Below, one piece after another: positions 1 through 6,261 of a stretch of DNA of 10,999 nt; the first letter of the stretch is position 1; each line of letters begins with the position of its first letter. This stretch comes from an uncultured Azospirillum sp. (lineage in GTDB: Bacteria > Pseudomonadota > Alphaproteobacteria > RF32 > CAG-239), in the NCBI GenBank assembly GCA_946184595.1, contig CAMHFM010000015.1, forward strand, positions 1 through 10,999, read 5' to 3'. The notes beneath the pieces are model-generated. The model had not been told where the DNA came from, did no database searches, and saw only the letters and a program-made list of their open reading frames with translations. The position numbers and the translations under genes are program-made.

Positions 1-2
1 AT

Positions 3-335
3 TGTGCACCCTGTATTCAAGAATTATCAAAATTGAGTGTTTTTCAAGAAAAAACAAAAGATACAAATATTAAGGTCGTCATCATATCTCCCGCCAGCGA
101 TTGGGTAAGCGCGGCAGAGCAAAAGCGGTTTTTAAAACAATTTCAAGCCGGAGATTTGGAGTATTACGTCGATAAAAAAGGTGACTTATCTGCAGATTTA
201 GGTATTTTTACCAGTCCGAATACCGTATTGATTAATTCTAAAGGTAAAGAAATCGGCCGTATCCGAGGAACTGCAGAATGGGATAAGGATGAACTGGTTG
301 AATATATTTATAATATTAAAGCAAAACACGATTAA
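3..335 (+). CDS. Thioredoxin/TlpA-like thiol-disulfide protein, 3' part only
   Basis: The reading frame is open to the left edge, so the gene is truncated at its 5' end. A TTG at base 33 could be mistaken for a start, but the frame reads through it from base 3. The first visible residues are CAPC, a thioredoxin-type CxxC active site at bases 3-14, followed by a helix-like stretch (IQELSKL). Further on come the family's expected TSPNTVLIN segment (the likely cis-proline strand) and a KGKEIGRIRG hairpin, then a C-terminal helix. In this family the CxxC pair reduces or oxidises disulfides, usually in the periplasm tethered to the membrane (TlpA, ResA, CcmG). The N-terminal anchor or signal is outside the window. 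The residue before CAPC is encoded by a codon ending in AT, so it cannot be the usual Trp. The stop lies 11 nt before gpt, suggesting one transcript. The family is fairly certain, the substrate unknown. Confidence 0.8.
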   Translation, partial: CAPCIQELSKLSVFQEKTKDTNIKVVIISPASDWVSAAEQKRFLKQFQAGDLEYYVDKKGDLSADLGIFTSPNTVLINSKGKEIGRIRGTAEWDKDELVEYIYNIKAKHD

Positions 336-346
336 AAAGAGGCGGA

Positions 347-778
347 ATGGTTGAAAAAATACATATTTCTTGGGAAGATTTTCACCAACACACTAAACAT
401 TTAGTTTCTAAAATAAAAGCAACGGGCGAATATAATAAAATTATAGCCGTTAGTCGTGGCGGATTGTTTCCTGCCGGAATTATATCTTATGAACTGGATA
501 TTCGTAATACGCAAGCCATCAATATTTCTAGTTACGACGGGGAGAAACAGAGGGAAAACGAGGCTGTTGTGATAGATGCTCATGTTGGAAAAGTTGATGA
601 ACATACCTTGGTTATAGATGACTTATCAGATACCGGAAAAACTTTTCAACTATTACGCCAAATGTTTCCTAAAGCGAAAGTCGTATCCGTATATGCCAAA
701 CCGATTGGGGCTGCATATGTTGATATTTATGAAGTAGATATGCCGGATAAATGGCTAGTATTTCCTTGGGATATCTAA
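347..778 (+). CDS. gpt: Xanthine-guanine phosphoribosyltransferase
   Basis: This cytosolic or membrane-associated purine salvage enzyme transfers phosphoribosyl from PRPP to xanthine, guanine or hypoxanthine. The 143-residue product aligns with E. coli Gpt from end to end by memory: SRGG at 36-39 (pyrophosphate-binding loop), ISSYD at 60-64, the PRPP-binding loop VIDDLSDTGKT at 89-99 with its paired aspartates, AKPIG at 117-121, and the base-binding KW..FPWD near residues 135-142. E. coli Gpt continues about ten residues after PWD. Here the protein stops one residue later, and the catalytic and base-binding parts are still present. The ATG at 347 follows an AAGAGG Shine-Dalgarno directly after the thioredoxin-like gene. 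The stop is one base from the stop of the convergent HAD gene, so there is no separate terminator. Another type I phosphoribosyltransferase is possible but less likely. Confidence 0.9.
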   Translation: MVEKIHISWEDFHQHTKHLVSKIKATGEYNKIIAVSRGGLFPAGIISYELDIRNTQAINISSYDGEKQRENEAVVIDAHVGKVDEHTLVIDDLSDTGKTFQLLRQMFPKAKVVSVYAKPIGAAYVDIYEVDMPDKWLVFPWDI

Positions 779-779
779 A

Positions 780-1460
780 TTAAGAAATCTCAGCTAAAGC
801 AGCATCTAAAAACCCGTTAATTCCTCTAAATGCCATATCAATATATGTTTTATCTTTAGCTGAATTATCTTTATAATAAATACGAACGGTTGTCATACCT
901 GCTTCTTTTGCAAATTCTAAATTTGAATAACTATCGTCAACAAATAGGCAGTCCTCTGTTTTTTTACCGATTTTACGACAGTATTGACGATAAATCTCAG
1001 CATCTTTATTTTTATTAAATTGACCAAAATCTTCAACCGAATAAAAACGATCTTTGAACATATCATATAATCCGATTTGTTTTAAGATGCGTTCAGAGGC
1101 ATAACGATTACTTGCTGTAAAAACAAATTGTTCTGCAGAAAGTTGAGACATTCTGTTTGCTAAATTATCATAAGGGACAATTAATTCGACAGGTTTACGG
1201 AGATGGTAAGCATCACTGAGTTCTTTTTGAGAAATATGAAAATCACGATAAAACATTTCACCGCCATCGCGATAAAGTTTATACGATTCTTTGACACGAG
1301 CCTTACATTCTTCAACGGTCATCGGAACGCCGAAATCTTCAATCAAAGCTTTAGCCATAGCCTCATCAAGCATATCGGCAAATTCAGGTGTTTCACGATA
1401 TAAAGTATTATCTAAATCCCAAATAATAACGTTTTTTCCAAAAACCAATTCAATCTCCAT
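780..1460 (-). CDS. HAD-superfamily phosphatase, pyrimidine 5'-nucleotidase-like
   Basis: The protein has 226 residues and the complete HAD motif set. Motif I is WDLDNTLY at 14-21, with Asp15 as nucleophile and Asp17 as acid/base. Motif II is TASN at 115-118, the motif III lysine lies among NKNKD at 149-153, and motif IV is VDDSYSN at 174-180. A helical cap occupies about 25-95. The DLDNTLY signature and length fit the SDT1-like pyrimidine 5'-nucleotidase branch, which dephosphorylates UMP and CMP, but relatives such as phosphoglycolate phosphatase cannot be excluded. In many alphaproteobacteria a gene of this family follows argB downstream of engB. Here it follows engB directly after 56 nt holding its own promoter. 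The ATG at 1460 lacks a good Shine-Dalgarno. A GGAG inside the first codons could serve a TTG at codon 5, so the start is slightly uncertain. Confidence 0.8.
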   Translation of the reverse strand: MEIELVFGKNVIIWDLDNTLYRETPEFADMLDEAMAKALIEDFGVPMTVEECKARVKESYKLYRDGGEMFYRDFHISQKELSDAYHLRKPVELIVPYDNLANRMSQLSAEQFVFTASNRYASERILKQIGLYDMFKDRFYSVEDFGQFNKNKDAEIYRQYCRKIGKKTEDCLFVDDSYSNLEFAKEAGMTTVRIYYKDNSAKDKTYIDMAFRGINGFLDAALAEIS

Positions 1461-1484
1461 TCAACTCATAGACACAACATATTT

Positions 1485-1513
1485 ATTTTACCTATCTCAC
1501 GATATAAGGTCAA
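1485..1513 (-). promoter_or_regulatory. Sigma70-type promoter of the HAD gene
   Basis: On the minus strand a -35 box TTGACC (1513-1508) and a -10 box TAAAAT (1490-1485) are separated by exactly 17 bp. Each matches consensus at five of six positions. The predicted start is near 1478, giving a leader of only about 18 nt before the ATG. The promoter begins just past the engB stop codon, so the HAD gene can be expressed independently of the ribosomal operon. Confidence 0.6.
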
Positions 1514-1516
1514 TAC

Positions 1517-2158
1517 TTAAATTAAAGAAGCTATTTCGGCACGAACCTGATCAATTCCTTTATTTTTCTCAGAACTTGTTGCTATTATTTTAACAAAAGC
1601 TGCAGCTCGTTTACTCGTTTTTTCCTCAGTCTCAGAGAGGACTTTTTCTAGAGCCGTTGCTGAAATTTTATCCGACTTTGTTAAGATAATCTGATATGTA
1701 ACAGCAGCCTGATCTAGCATATCCATAATTTCTTCATCAACTTTTTTAATACCGTGTCTGGCATCAATTAAAACAAACACTCTTTTTAGGTTAACGCGAC
1801 CGCGTAAATAAGCAAACAATAGATTTTGCCATTGCTTAACAAGAGATTGTGGCGCTTGAGCATAGCCGTATCCAGGTAAATCAACCAATAATATTTGATC
1901 ATTGGTATTAAAATAGTTTAATTGCTGTGTTCGCCCCGGTGTGTTTGATGTTTTAGCTAACCCGTTTTGAGCCGTTACCGCATTAATCAGAGATGATTTT
2001 CCGACATTAGAACGACCGGCAAAAGCAACTTCATTTAAATTTGTCAAAGGTAGTTGTTCTGCCTTAGCGACGCCTAACATAAAAGTCGTGGGCGACTGAA
2101 ACAAATTTTCACCGGCTTTAAGTTGTTCGTCGGAATATTGTTCCGGCTTAAAATCCAT
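1517..2158 (-). CDS. engB: Ribosome biogenesis GTPase EngB (YihA/YsxC)
   Basis: EngB is a TRAFAC-class GTPase needed for late assembly of the 50S subunit. The 213-residue product shows all G motifs: the P-loop GRSNVGKSS at 48-56 (G1), TPGRTQQ at 73-79 (G2), DLPGYGYA at 93-100 (G3), TKSD at 160-163 (G4) and a TSS at 194-196 (G5). The N-terminal FMLGVAKAEQLP segment before G1 is typical of the family, and the length is normal. Its ATG lies one base after the yidC stop (TAATATG), so it is probably translated by coupling to yidC. The rpmH-rnpA-yidD-yidC-engB order is widely conserved in proteobacteria and fits coordinated control of ribosome and membrane biogenesis. Confidence 0.96.
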   Translation of the reverse strand: MDFKPEQYSDEQLKAGENLFQSPTTFMLGVAKAEQLPLTNLNEVAFAGRSNVGKSSLINAVTAQNGLAKTSNTPGRTQQLNYFNTNDQILLVDLPGYGYAQAPQSLVKQWQNLLFAYLRGRVNLKRVFVLIDARHGIKKVDEEIMDMLDQAAVTYQIILTKSDKISATALEKVLSETEEKTSKRAAAFVKIIATSSEKNKGIDQVRAEIASLI

Positions 2159-2159
2159 A

Positions 2160-3845
2160 TTATTCTACTCCGTTTTTAGCCATAATAGCTTTTTGTTGTA
2201 TTAAAGCCAAAATGTTGCTGAGCGTCCAATAAATGACTAAGCCGGATGCAAAATGACCAAGCATAAAGGTGAAAATTAAAGGCATCAGCATAAATGCTCG
2301 AGCTTGATCTTTATTTGTCGGTGCCGGACTCAGTTTTTGTTGGATAAACATGGTAATACCCATGATAATTGGCCACACACCGATATCCAATAATGAAGGA
2401 ATAGGAAGATGTGTCCATTGAGACAGTAATAAAGGATCCGGTGCGGATAAATCTTTAATCCAACCGATAAACGGAGCATGACGGATTTCGATAGAAATGT
2501 TCAACACTTTATATAAAGAAAAGAAGACTGGAATTTGAATCAGCATAGGTAAACAACCTGCTGCAGGATTGATCTTTTCTTTACTGTACATTTCAAGAGT
2601 TGCTCTTTGCAAAGCAGCCTTATCATTCCCGTACTTTTCTTGCAAAGCAGCCAGCTTCGGCTGAATCTTTTTCATTTTAGACATATTTTCAAAAGATTTG
2701 TTGGCAACAGGGAACATTAATAAACGTAATAGTGCGGCAAATAGTAAGATAGCCCATCCCATATTCCCAATAAAATGATATAATTCATCTAAAATATAGA
2801 AGAATGGTTTTGTTAAGAAATAATACCAACCAAAGTCAACGGCTAAATCAAATTTATTAATGTTGTATGCTTTTTTATAATTATCTAATAATTTGATTTC
2901 TTTTGCGCCTGCAAAAAGCATAATGTCATTGCTTATGCAGGATTTTGGCTGAATTTTCAAACCTTCACCGATATAATCAACCTGAAAAGTATTTTCTTTA
3001 GTTTGAGAATATTTGATAGTATGCTTATGTTCATGGTTAAGAATAAAAGCTGTAAACCAATATCTGTCAGAAAATCCGGCCCAACCATCTCTAGTTTTGA
3101 AGGATCTTTCTCTGTCTTTTTTGAGATCTTTGTATTTTATTTCTTTTAAGTTATTATCGACCACTCCAATCATACCTTCATGAACGACAGATGAGGGTAA
3201 ATCAGCATCTTCAATAGTTTTACTGATAAGCGCATAAGGATATAAAACAACTTCTTTTGAGGTGTTGTTTTCAACACTTTGTTGAATTTTAAATAAATAA
3301 GCATCATCCAAACTGATGCGACGAATAAATTTTAGACCTTGGCCGTTATCCCATTCAAGAGTAATCGGAGATTCCGGAGATAAGGCAGATTGTTTAACAG
3401 TCCAAACCGAGTTAGTATTAGGAACTTTGATGTTTGGATCTGTGCTTACCCAACCCATATCGGTGTAATAAGGCAATTGAGTCTTAGCAGGTGTCAAAAG
3501 TTCAATTTCTGAACTGTCAGCTTCTAAACTTTCTTTATATTTTTTGAGATATAAGCTATCCAAACGAGCACCTTTAAGACGAATGGAACCGTGTATGTCA
3601 TTATTGGCAAAAGTCAGGCGAGTATCGGTTGTTAAGGCCTTTTTGACACTTAAAACAGGAGTAATATCTTCAATTTTGGCGATATCTTGTTTGAGAACTT
3701 CTTCTTTTTTAATTACTTCTTCTGCAGCCTGTTTTTCAGCCTCAAGAGCTTCTTCAGAAGGCTTTGGAAAAATTTTATTAAATAAAAACAGAGCTATCAT
3801 AGCTACAAATAAAGTCAGATATAAACGTTTAACATCATCTTGCAT
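2160..3845 (-). CDS. yidC: Membrane protein insertase YidC (Oxa1 family)
   Basis: YidC inserts and folds inner-membrane proteins, alone or with SecYEG. Residue numbers are from the preferred ATG at 3845 (561 residues). TM1 is near 8-26, followed by a charged, coiled-coil-prone stretch around 30-58. The large periplasmic domain typical of Gram-negative YidC runs to about 335. The conserved Oxa1 core follows, with the groove arginine in ALLRLLMFP (about Arg374), the cytoplasmic hairpin around NMSKMKKIQPKLAALQEKY, then the EKINPAAGCLPMLIQIPVF segment and three further TM helices. A TTG at 3848 is in frame, but AGGAG at 3859-3855 gives a 9-nt spacer to the ATG and only 6 nt to the TTG, so ATG is chosen. 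The C-terminal tail is short. The gene follows yidD by about 66 nt, with a possible internal promoter, and abuts engB. Confidence 0.97.
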   Translation of the reverse strand: MQDDVKRLYLTLFVAMIALFLFNKIFPKPSEEALEAEKQAAEEVIKKEEVLKQDIAKIEDITPVLSVKKALTTDTRLTFANNDIHGSIRLKGARLDSLYLKKYKESLEADSSEIELLTPAKTQLPYYTDMGWVSTDPNIKVPNTNSVWTVKQSALSPESPITLEWDNGQGLKFIRRISLDDAYLFKIQQSVENNTSKEVVLYPYALISKTIEDADLPSSVVHEGMIGVVDNNLKEIKYKDLKKDRERSFKTRDGWAGFSDRYWFTAFILNHEHKHTIKYSQTKENTFQVDYIGEGLKIQPKSCISNDIMLFAGAKEIKLLDNYKKAYNINKFDLAVDFGWYYFLTKPFFYILDELYHFIGNMGWAILLFAALLRLLMFPVANKSFENMSKMKKIQPKLAALQEKYGNDKAALQRATLEMYSKEKINPAAGCLPMLIQIPVFFSLYKVLNISIEIRHAPFIGWIKDLSAPDPLLLSQWTHLPIPSLLDIGVWPIIMGITMFIQQKLSPAPTNKDQARAFMLMPLIFTFMLGHFASGLVIYWTLSNILALIQQKAIMAKNGVE

Positions 3846-3878
3846 CAAAAAAAACTCCTAACAAAACTATTCTCAGCT

Positions 3879-3907
3879 TTTTTAACTCATAATTTAAGCT
3901 GTTGCAA
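3879..3907 (-). promoter_or_regulatory. Possible internal promoter upstream of yidC
   Basis: On the minus strand TTGCAA (3907-3902) and TAAAAA (3884-3879) are 17 bp apart, each matching four of six consensus positions. The -35 part lies within a 12-mer, AAATGCTTGCAA, that also carries the proposed -35 of rpsB. It would let yidC-engB be transcribed separately from rpmH-rnpA-yidD. The -35 boxes of both genes share the preceding GC, but the match is weak and AT-rich sequence gives such hits by chance. Confidence 0.35.
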
Positions 3908-3911
3908 GCAT

Positions 3912-4157
3912 TTATCTTTGGTTGTTCGTCTTTCGTGGAGGAACAGGATCATATCCTGAACCGCCCCATGGATGACAGCGACAAATACGCTTACATCCGA
4001 GCCAAATTCCTTTAAGGATTCCATGAATTTGAATGGCCTCTATCATATACTGAGAGCAGGTCGGACGATAACGACAGACTCCCGGACATAAGGGAGATAT
4101 AAATTTTTGATAGAATTTAATTAGCCAAATCAATGGAACCTGAAGAATTTTTTTCAT
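3912..4157 (-). CDS. yidD: Membrane protein insertion efficiency factor YidD
   Basis: YidD is a small membrane-peripheral protein that assists YidC-dependent insertion. From the ATG at 4157 it has 81 residues, close to the family norm of about 70-90. Visible family marks are an amphipathic N-terminus with LIKFYQKFISPL, the C..RPTCSQY core at about 28-37, ...IHGILKGIWLGCKRICRCHPW at 44-63, and GGSGYDPVP at 65-73. The frame stays open upstream to an ATG at 4199. However, the ATG at 4157 has GGAG with a 6-nt spacer and gives the standard N-terminus, so the longer form is rejected. The gene therefore overlaps the end of rnpA by 41 nt in another frame, an overlap seen in many bacteria and suggestive of translational coupling. 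Confidence 0.93.
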   Translation of the reverse strand: MKKILQVPLIWLIKFYQKFISPLCPGVCRYRPTCSQYMIEAIQIHGILKGIWLGCKRICRCHPWGGSGYDPVPPRKTNNQR

Positions 4158-4515
4158 CCTTTTCTCCATAGAGTAAACGATTGATTTTACGAAAGGCATA
4201 TTTTAAATCCTGGCGAAGAAGATTAAAGTCACATTCTGCTGTATTACGTCTTCCTATTAAAACATATTCGGTGTGATTGAGAGCTTCTTGTGGGGCTAAT
4301 TCACGAACAATGGCACGCATTCTGCGACGGGCCCGATTACGAACGTGGGCTTTTCCTATTTTTTTTGTTGTGGTAAAGCCGAATTTTGCCTCAATGGAAT
4401 TCGGAGATAAAGATTGAGCCGCTTGTAAAATGACAGAAGTTGTAATAACCTTCTCGCCAATTTTAGCGGCTCTAACAAAATCTTTGCGCTTTTTTAATTT
4501 TAGAAAAGCAGACAT
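4117..4515 (-). CDS. rnpA: Ribonuclease P protein component
   Basis: RnpA is the basic protein cofactor of the RNase P ribozyme, which removes 5' leaders from pre-tRNAs. The 132-residue product begins with the usual LKKRKDFVRAA segment. It carries the family signature KKIGKAHVRNRARRRMR at 51-67, including the RNR motif that contacts the RNA, followed by the YVLIGRR strand at 84-90. The final 15 residues are a polar, poorly conserved tail encoded where yidD overlaps. The ATG at 4515 is only 6 nt past the rpmH stop and has no convincing Shine-Dalgarno, so translation is probably coupled to rpmH. That would match the very common rpmH-rnpA pair. Nothing in the catalytic-support residues looks degraded. 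Confidence 0.95.
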   Translation of the reverse strand: MSAFLKLKKRKDFVRAAKIGEKVITTSVILQAAQSLSPNSIEAKFGFTTTKKIGKAHVRNRARRRMRAIVRELAPQEALNHTEYVLIGRRNTAECDFNLLRQDLKYAFRKINRLLYGEKDEKNSSGSIDLAN

Positions 4516-4521
4516 AGCAAA

Positions 4522-4656
4522 TTAAGCAGATAATTTAGCGCGTCCTTTAGCACGACGAGCTGCTAAAACTTTACGTCCGCCTTTAGTTGCCATACGAGTA
4601 CGGAAACCGTGACGACGAGATCTGACTAACTTACTTGGTTGATAAGTGCGTTTCAT
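4522..4656 (-). CDS. rpmH: 50S ribosomal protein L34
   Basis: This 44-codon gene encodes MKRTYQPSKLVRSRRHGFRT followed by RMATKGGRKVLAARRAKGRAKLSA, which is essentially the universal L34 sequence at normal length. L34 is a small, highly basic protein of the large subunit. The ATG at 4656 is preceded by GGAG (4667-4664) with a 7-nt spacer. It is the first gene of the minus-strand operon and lies about 80 nt downstream of a near-consensus promoter. Its leader contains two hairpins. The stop is 6 nt before rnpA. Confidence 0.98.
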   Translation of the reverse strand: MKRTYQPSKLVRSRRHGFRTRMATKGGRKVLAARRAKGRAKLSA

Positions 4657-4674
4657 AATTTTTCTCCGGTTGAA

Positions 4675-4731
4675 CCTGACGCATCAGGCGATTGTTATTA
4701 TTGATTATTTGAGCCTTTTTTTAAAGGCCTC
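4675..4731 (-). promoter_or_regulatory. rpmH leader with two hairpins
   Basis: Read on the minus strand, the leader opens within about four bases of the predicted 5' end with a hairpin (4731-4711). Its 8-bp stem has one bulged base and an AAAA loop. A second hairpin (4688-4675) has a 5-bp stem, CCTGA/TCAGG, closed by a UGCG loop of the UNCG type, ending 7 nt upstream of the GGAG ribosome-binding site. A 5'-terminal stem-loop can protect mRNA from decay. That role here is inference. Confidence 0.5.
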
Positions 4732-4742
4732 GGACAAGTTGG

Positions 4743-4771
4743 TTTATAAAAGAGATTCATTCACCTGTCAA
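4743..4771 (-). promoter_or_regulatory. Strong sigma70 promoter of the rpmH operon
   Basis: On the minus strand a perfect -35 box TTGACA (4771-4766), preceded by C, lies 17 bp from a TATAAA -10 box (4748-4743, five of six). An A/T-rich stretch upstream could act as an UP element. The predicted start is near 4735, leaving a leader of about 80 nt before rpmH. This is the best promoter in the window, as expected for a ribosomal protein operon. Confidence 0.85.
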
Positions 4772-4809
4772 GTAAAAATGACTCATATTTGTGCCGCAAA
4801 AATGAATTG

Positions 4810-4838
4810 TTGACAAAAATTGCGAAATAGAGTAAGGT
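4810..4838 (+). promoter_or_regulatory. Promoter of the small membrane protein gene
   Basis: A perfect -35 box TTGACA (4810-4815) is followed after 17 bp by TAAGGT (4833-4838), a poor -10 that keeps the key first, second and last bases. It faces away from the rpmH promoter, with the two -35 boxes 38 bp apart. A palindrome overlies the -10 and start site (separate entry). A perfect -35 with a weak -10 under a palindrome is typical of a regulated promoter. Confidence 0.55.
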
Positions 4839-4847
4839 ATGCCTTAC
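4832..4847. promoter_or_regulatory. Palindrome over the -10 region, possible operator
   Basis: GTAAGGTATGCCTTAC is a perfect inverted repeat with 6-bp arms and a 4-bp centre. It covers the proposed -10 box and the expected start site of the gene at 4871. Its position suits a repressor operator. The AGG..CCT core loosely recalls DtxR-type boxes, but no regulator can be assigned from the sequence. Confidence 0.4.
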
Positions 4848-4870
4848 AAAACAATTAAAAATAAATTATT

Positions 4871-5185
4871 ATGAAGACGATTTCATTATGGGCGATGATG
4901 CTGAGTTCAGTATTTTTCGTTGTCGTTGTCTGTATAGATCAGCAACGCTGGGATTGGTTGGGGTGTTATGTAGGACTGGCGGTAATATGGATGCTAATAG
5001 GCTGTCTATGGATGCACCGCAAAGAACTCAAACACGATTTTAAAATCATGAGCAATTGCGAAAGCCCATTCCAATGCAAATGGTTTGGAAGTTTTCTAGT
5101 TATGGCGTTTATTTTTATAGCCGTAATTGCTCTGATTATTTGGGGTGTATGGTCTTTAATCGCCTGGCTAATTACGTTATTCTAA
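4871..5185 (+). CDS. Small three-TM membrane protein, function unknown
   Basis: I do not recognise this 104-residue protein. It has hydrophobic segments at about 5-22 and 29-48, then a charged loop at 49-70 (HRKELKHDFK, with Cys63 and Cys69). A long hydrophobic stretch at 72-103, rich in Ile and Trp, runs to the C-terminus with LIAWLITLF. Two Trp-rich patches (RWDWLG, IWGVWSLIAW) and several Cys are notable. The ATG at 4871 has no clear Shine-Dalgarno and sits about 25 nt from the predicted start site, so the leader is very short. Coding is supported by its own promoter, a terminator just past the stop and the coherent membrane topology. It lies between two ribosomal operons but need not be linked to them. 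Its C-terminal tail resembles that of the other orphan membrane protein at 7295-7738. Confidence 0.65.
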   Translation: MKTISLWAMMLSSVFFVVVVCIDQQRWDWLGCYVGLAVIWMLIGCLWMHRKELKHDFKIMSNCESPFQCKWFGSFLVMAFIFIAVIALIIWGVWSLIAWLITLF

Positions 5186-5189
5186 CAAA

Positions 5190-5221
5190 AAAATACCGCC
5201 TCTTTTCAGAGACGGTATTTT
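5190..5221. terminator. Bidirectional rho-independent terminator
   Basis: A 9-bp stem (5190-5198 with 5213-5221, AAAATACCG/CGGTATTTT) continues through one mismatch into a 3-bp stem with loop TTTTCA. T-rich runs flank it on both strands. It can terminate both the small membrane gene and the convergent tsf gene, whose stops lie 5 and 15 nt away. Confidence 0.85.
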
Positions 5222-5235
5222 CTTTTTGATCTGAA

Positions 5236-6162
5236 TTATTTATTCAATTGAGCAGCAACTTCAGCAGCGAAGTCTTCTTCACGCTTTTGTAAACCTTCAC
5301 CCAATTTGAAGCAAACATAGCCGGCCAATTTAACATCAGCGCCGAATTCTTTAGCGGCATCAGCAACAACTTGTTTAACCTTTTTATCCGGATCCATAAT
5401 GTAAGCTTGTTCTTCCAAAACAACTTCGTCATAATATTTTCTGACGCGGCCTTCGATCATCTTTTCGATGATGTTTTCAGGCTTTCCGGAAGCACGAGCT
5501 TGCTCAGCATAAATAGATTTTTCATGTTCAACATTAGCAGCAGGAACATCAGCGATTGTCAAAGCAATCGGAGCAGATGCGGCAACATGCATAGCAATAT
5601 GTTTACCGAGTTCAGCTAATTTTGCTTTATCAGCAGTAGATTCTAAAGCAACCAAAACACCGATTTTACCGACATTCGGGCGAGCGGCATTGTGGATATA
5701 AGAAGAAACGATACCGTTGTTAACGCTTAAAACTTGAGCACGACGTAAATTCATATTTTCACCGATTTTAGCAATCATGTCTGTTAAACGTTCACCGAAA
5801 GTTTTACCACATTTTGGGCAGTTGAAAGTTTTCATTTTTTCAACATCGCCATTGCTCATCAAAGCAACTTTAGCGGCATCTTCAACATATTCTTGGAAAA
5901 TTTCATTTTTAGCAACGAAGTCTGTTTCTGAGTTAACTTCAACAACAGCACCTTTGTTGCCGTCAACAGCAACAGAAACCAAACCTTCGGCAGCAATACG
6001 ACTAGCTTTTTTAGCAGCACTTGCTAAACCTTTTTTTCTGAGCCAGTCAACAGCTTGTTCCATATTACCGTTAGTTTCGGTCAATGCTTTTTTGCAATCC
6101 AGCATGCCGGCGCTGGTTGTTTCTCTTAATTCTTTCACCATAGCGGCTGTAATTTCTGTCAT
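5236..6162 (-). CDS. tsf: Translation elongation factor Ts
   Basis: EF-Ts is the nucleotide exchange factor that releases GDP from EF-Tu. The 308-residue product has the N-terminal UBA-like domain (ITAAMVKELRETTSAGMLDC at 4-23) and the TDFVAKNE motif at 80-87, whose Asp81-Phe82 pair corresponds to the residues that intrude at the EF-Tu magnesium site. The core follows with IGENMNLRR at 133-141 and the second core subdomain to the C-terminus. One feature is odd. Where alphaproteobacterial EF-Ts usually has a YPGTGRT-like loop, this protein has CPKCGKT at 115-121, creating a CxxC pair. The ATG at 6162 follows AAGGA. tsf is the second gene of the rpsB unit. A terminator ends the unit directly after it, so the common downstream partners pyrH and frr are absent here. 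Confidence 0.97.
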   Translation of the reverse strand: MTEITAAMVKELRETTSAGMLDCKKALTETNGNMEQAVDWLRKKGLASAAKKASRIAAEGLVSVAVDGNKGAVVEVNSETDFVAKNEIFQEYVEDAAKVALMSNGDVEKMKTFNCPKCGKTFGERLTDMIAKIGENMNLRRAQVLSVNNGIVSSYIHNAARPNVGKIGVLVALESTADKAKLAELGKHIAMHVAASAPIALTIADVPAANVEHEKSIYAEQARASGKPENIIEKMIEGRVRKYYDEVVLEEQAYIMDPDKKVKQVVADAAKEFGADVKLAGYVCFKLGEGLQKREEDFAAEVAAQLNK

Positions 6163-6195
6163 ATATGTGATTCCTTATAAAAATAGCTTAAAATT

Positions 6196-6235
6196 TGCGG
6201 CGATAATCCAATACAGATATCAAACTACCGCCGCA
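6196..6235 (-). promoter_or_regulatory. rpsB-tsf intercistronic hairpin (attenuator or processing site)
   Basis: In the 99-nt gap between rpsB and tsf, TGCGGCG (6235-6229) pairs with CGCCGCA (6202-6196). Two more pairs lie beyond one mismatch, with a roughly 20-nt loop. On the minus strand it is followed by AAATTTTAAGC, which is too broken a T-run for an efficient terminator. Partial attenuation or mRNA end protection would fit the unequal need for S2 and EF-Ts, but this is inference. Confidence 0.5.
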
Positions 6236-6261
6236 CCACATTCCTAAAGCGATACGCTCAA

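Noticed and set aside
33..335. TTG at 33 as start of a 100-residue protein
   Set aside because: The frame is open upstream to base 3 and encodes the CAPC active site, so the gene is simply truncated by the window edge.
347..778. Gpt as a truncated pseudogene because it stops soon after PWD
   Set aside because: All PRPP- and base-binding motifs are intact and the missing tail is short and variable in the family. A functional gene is the simpler reading.
4158..4199. Longer YidD beginning at the ATG at 4199
   Set aside because: The extra 14 residues are not part of the family and have no ribosome-binding site, whereas the ATG at 4157 has GGAG at ideal spacing.
4657..4870. Chromosome origin next to rpmH
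   Set aside because: rpmH lies by dnaA/oriC in some bacteria, but no dnaA gene and no TTATNCACA-type boxes are visible here. The space is taken by two divergent promoters and the rpmH leader.
5803..5823. Complete zinc-ribbon domain inserted in EF-Ts
   Set aside because: Only one CxxC is present and there is no extra length relative to the usual loop, so a full ribbon is not supported.
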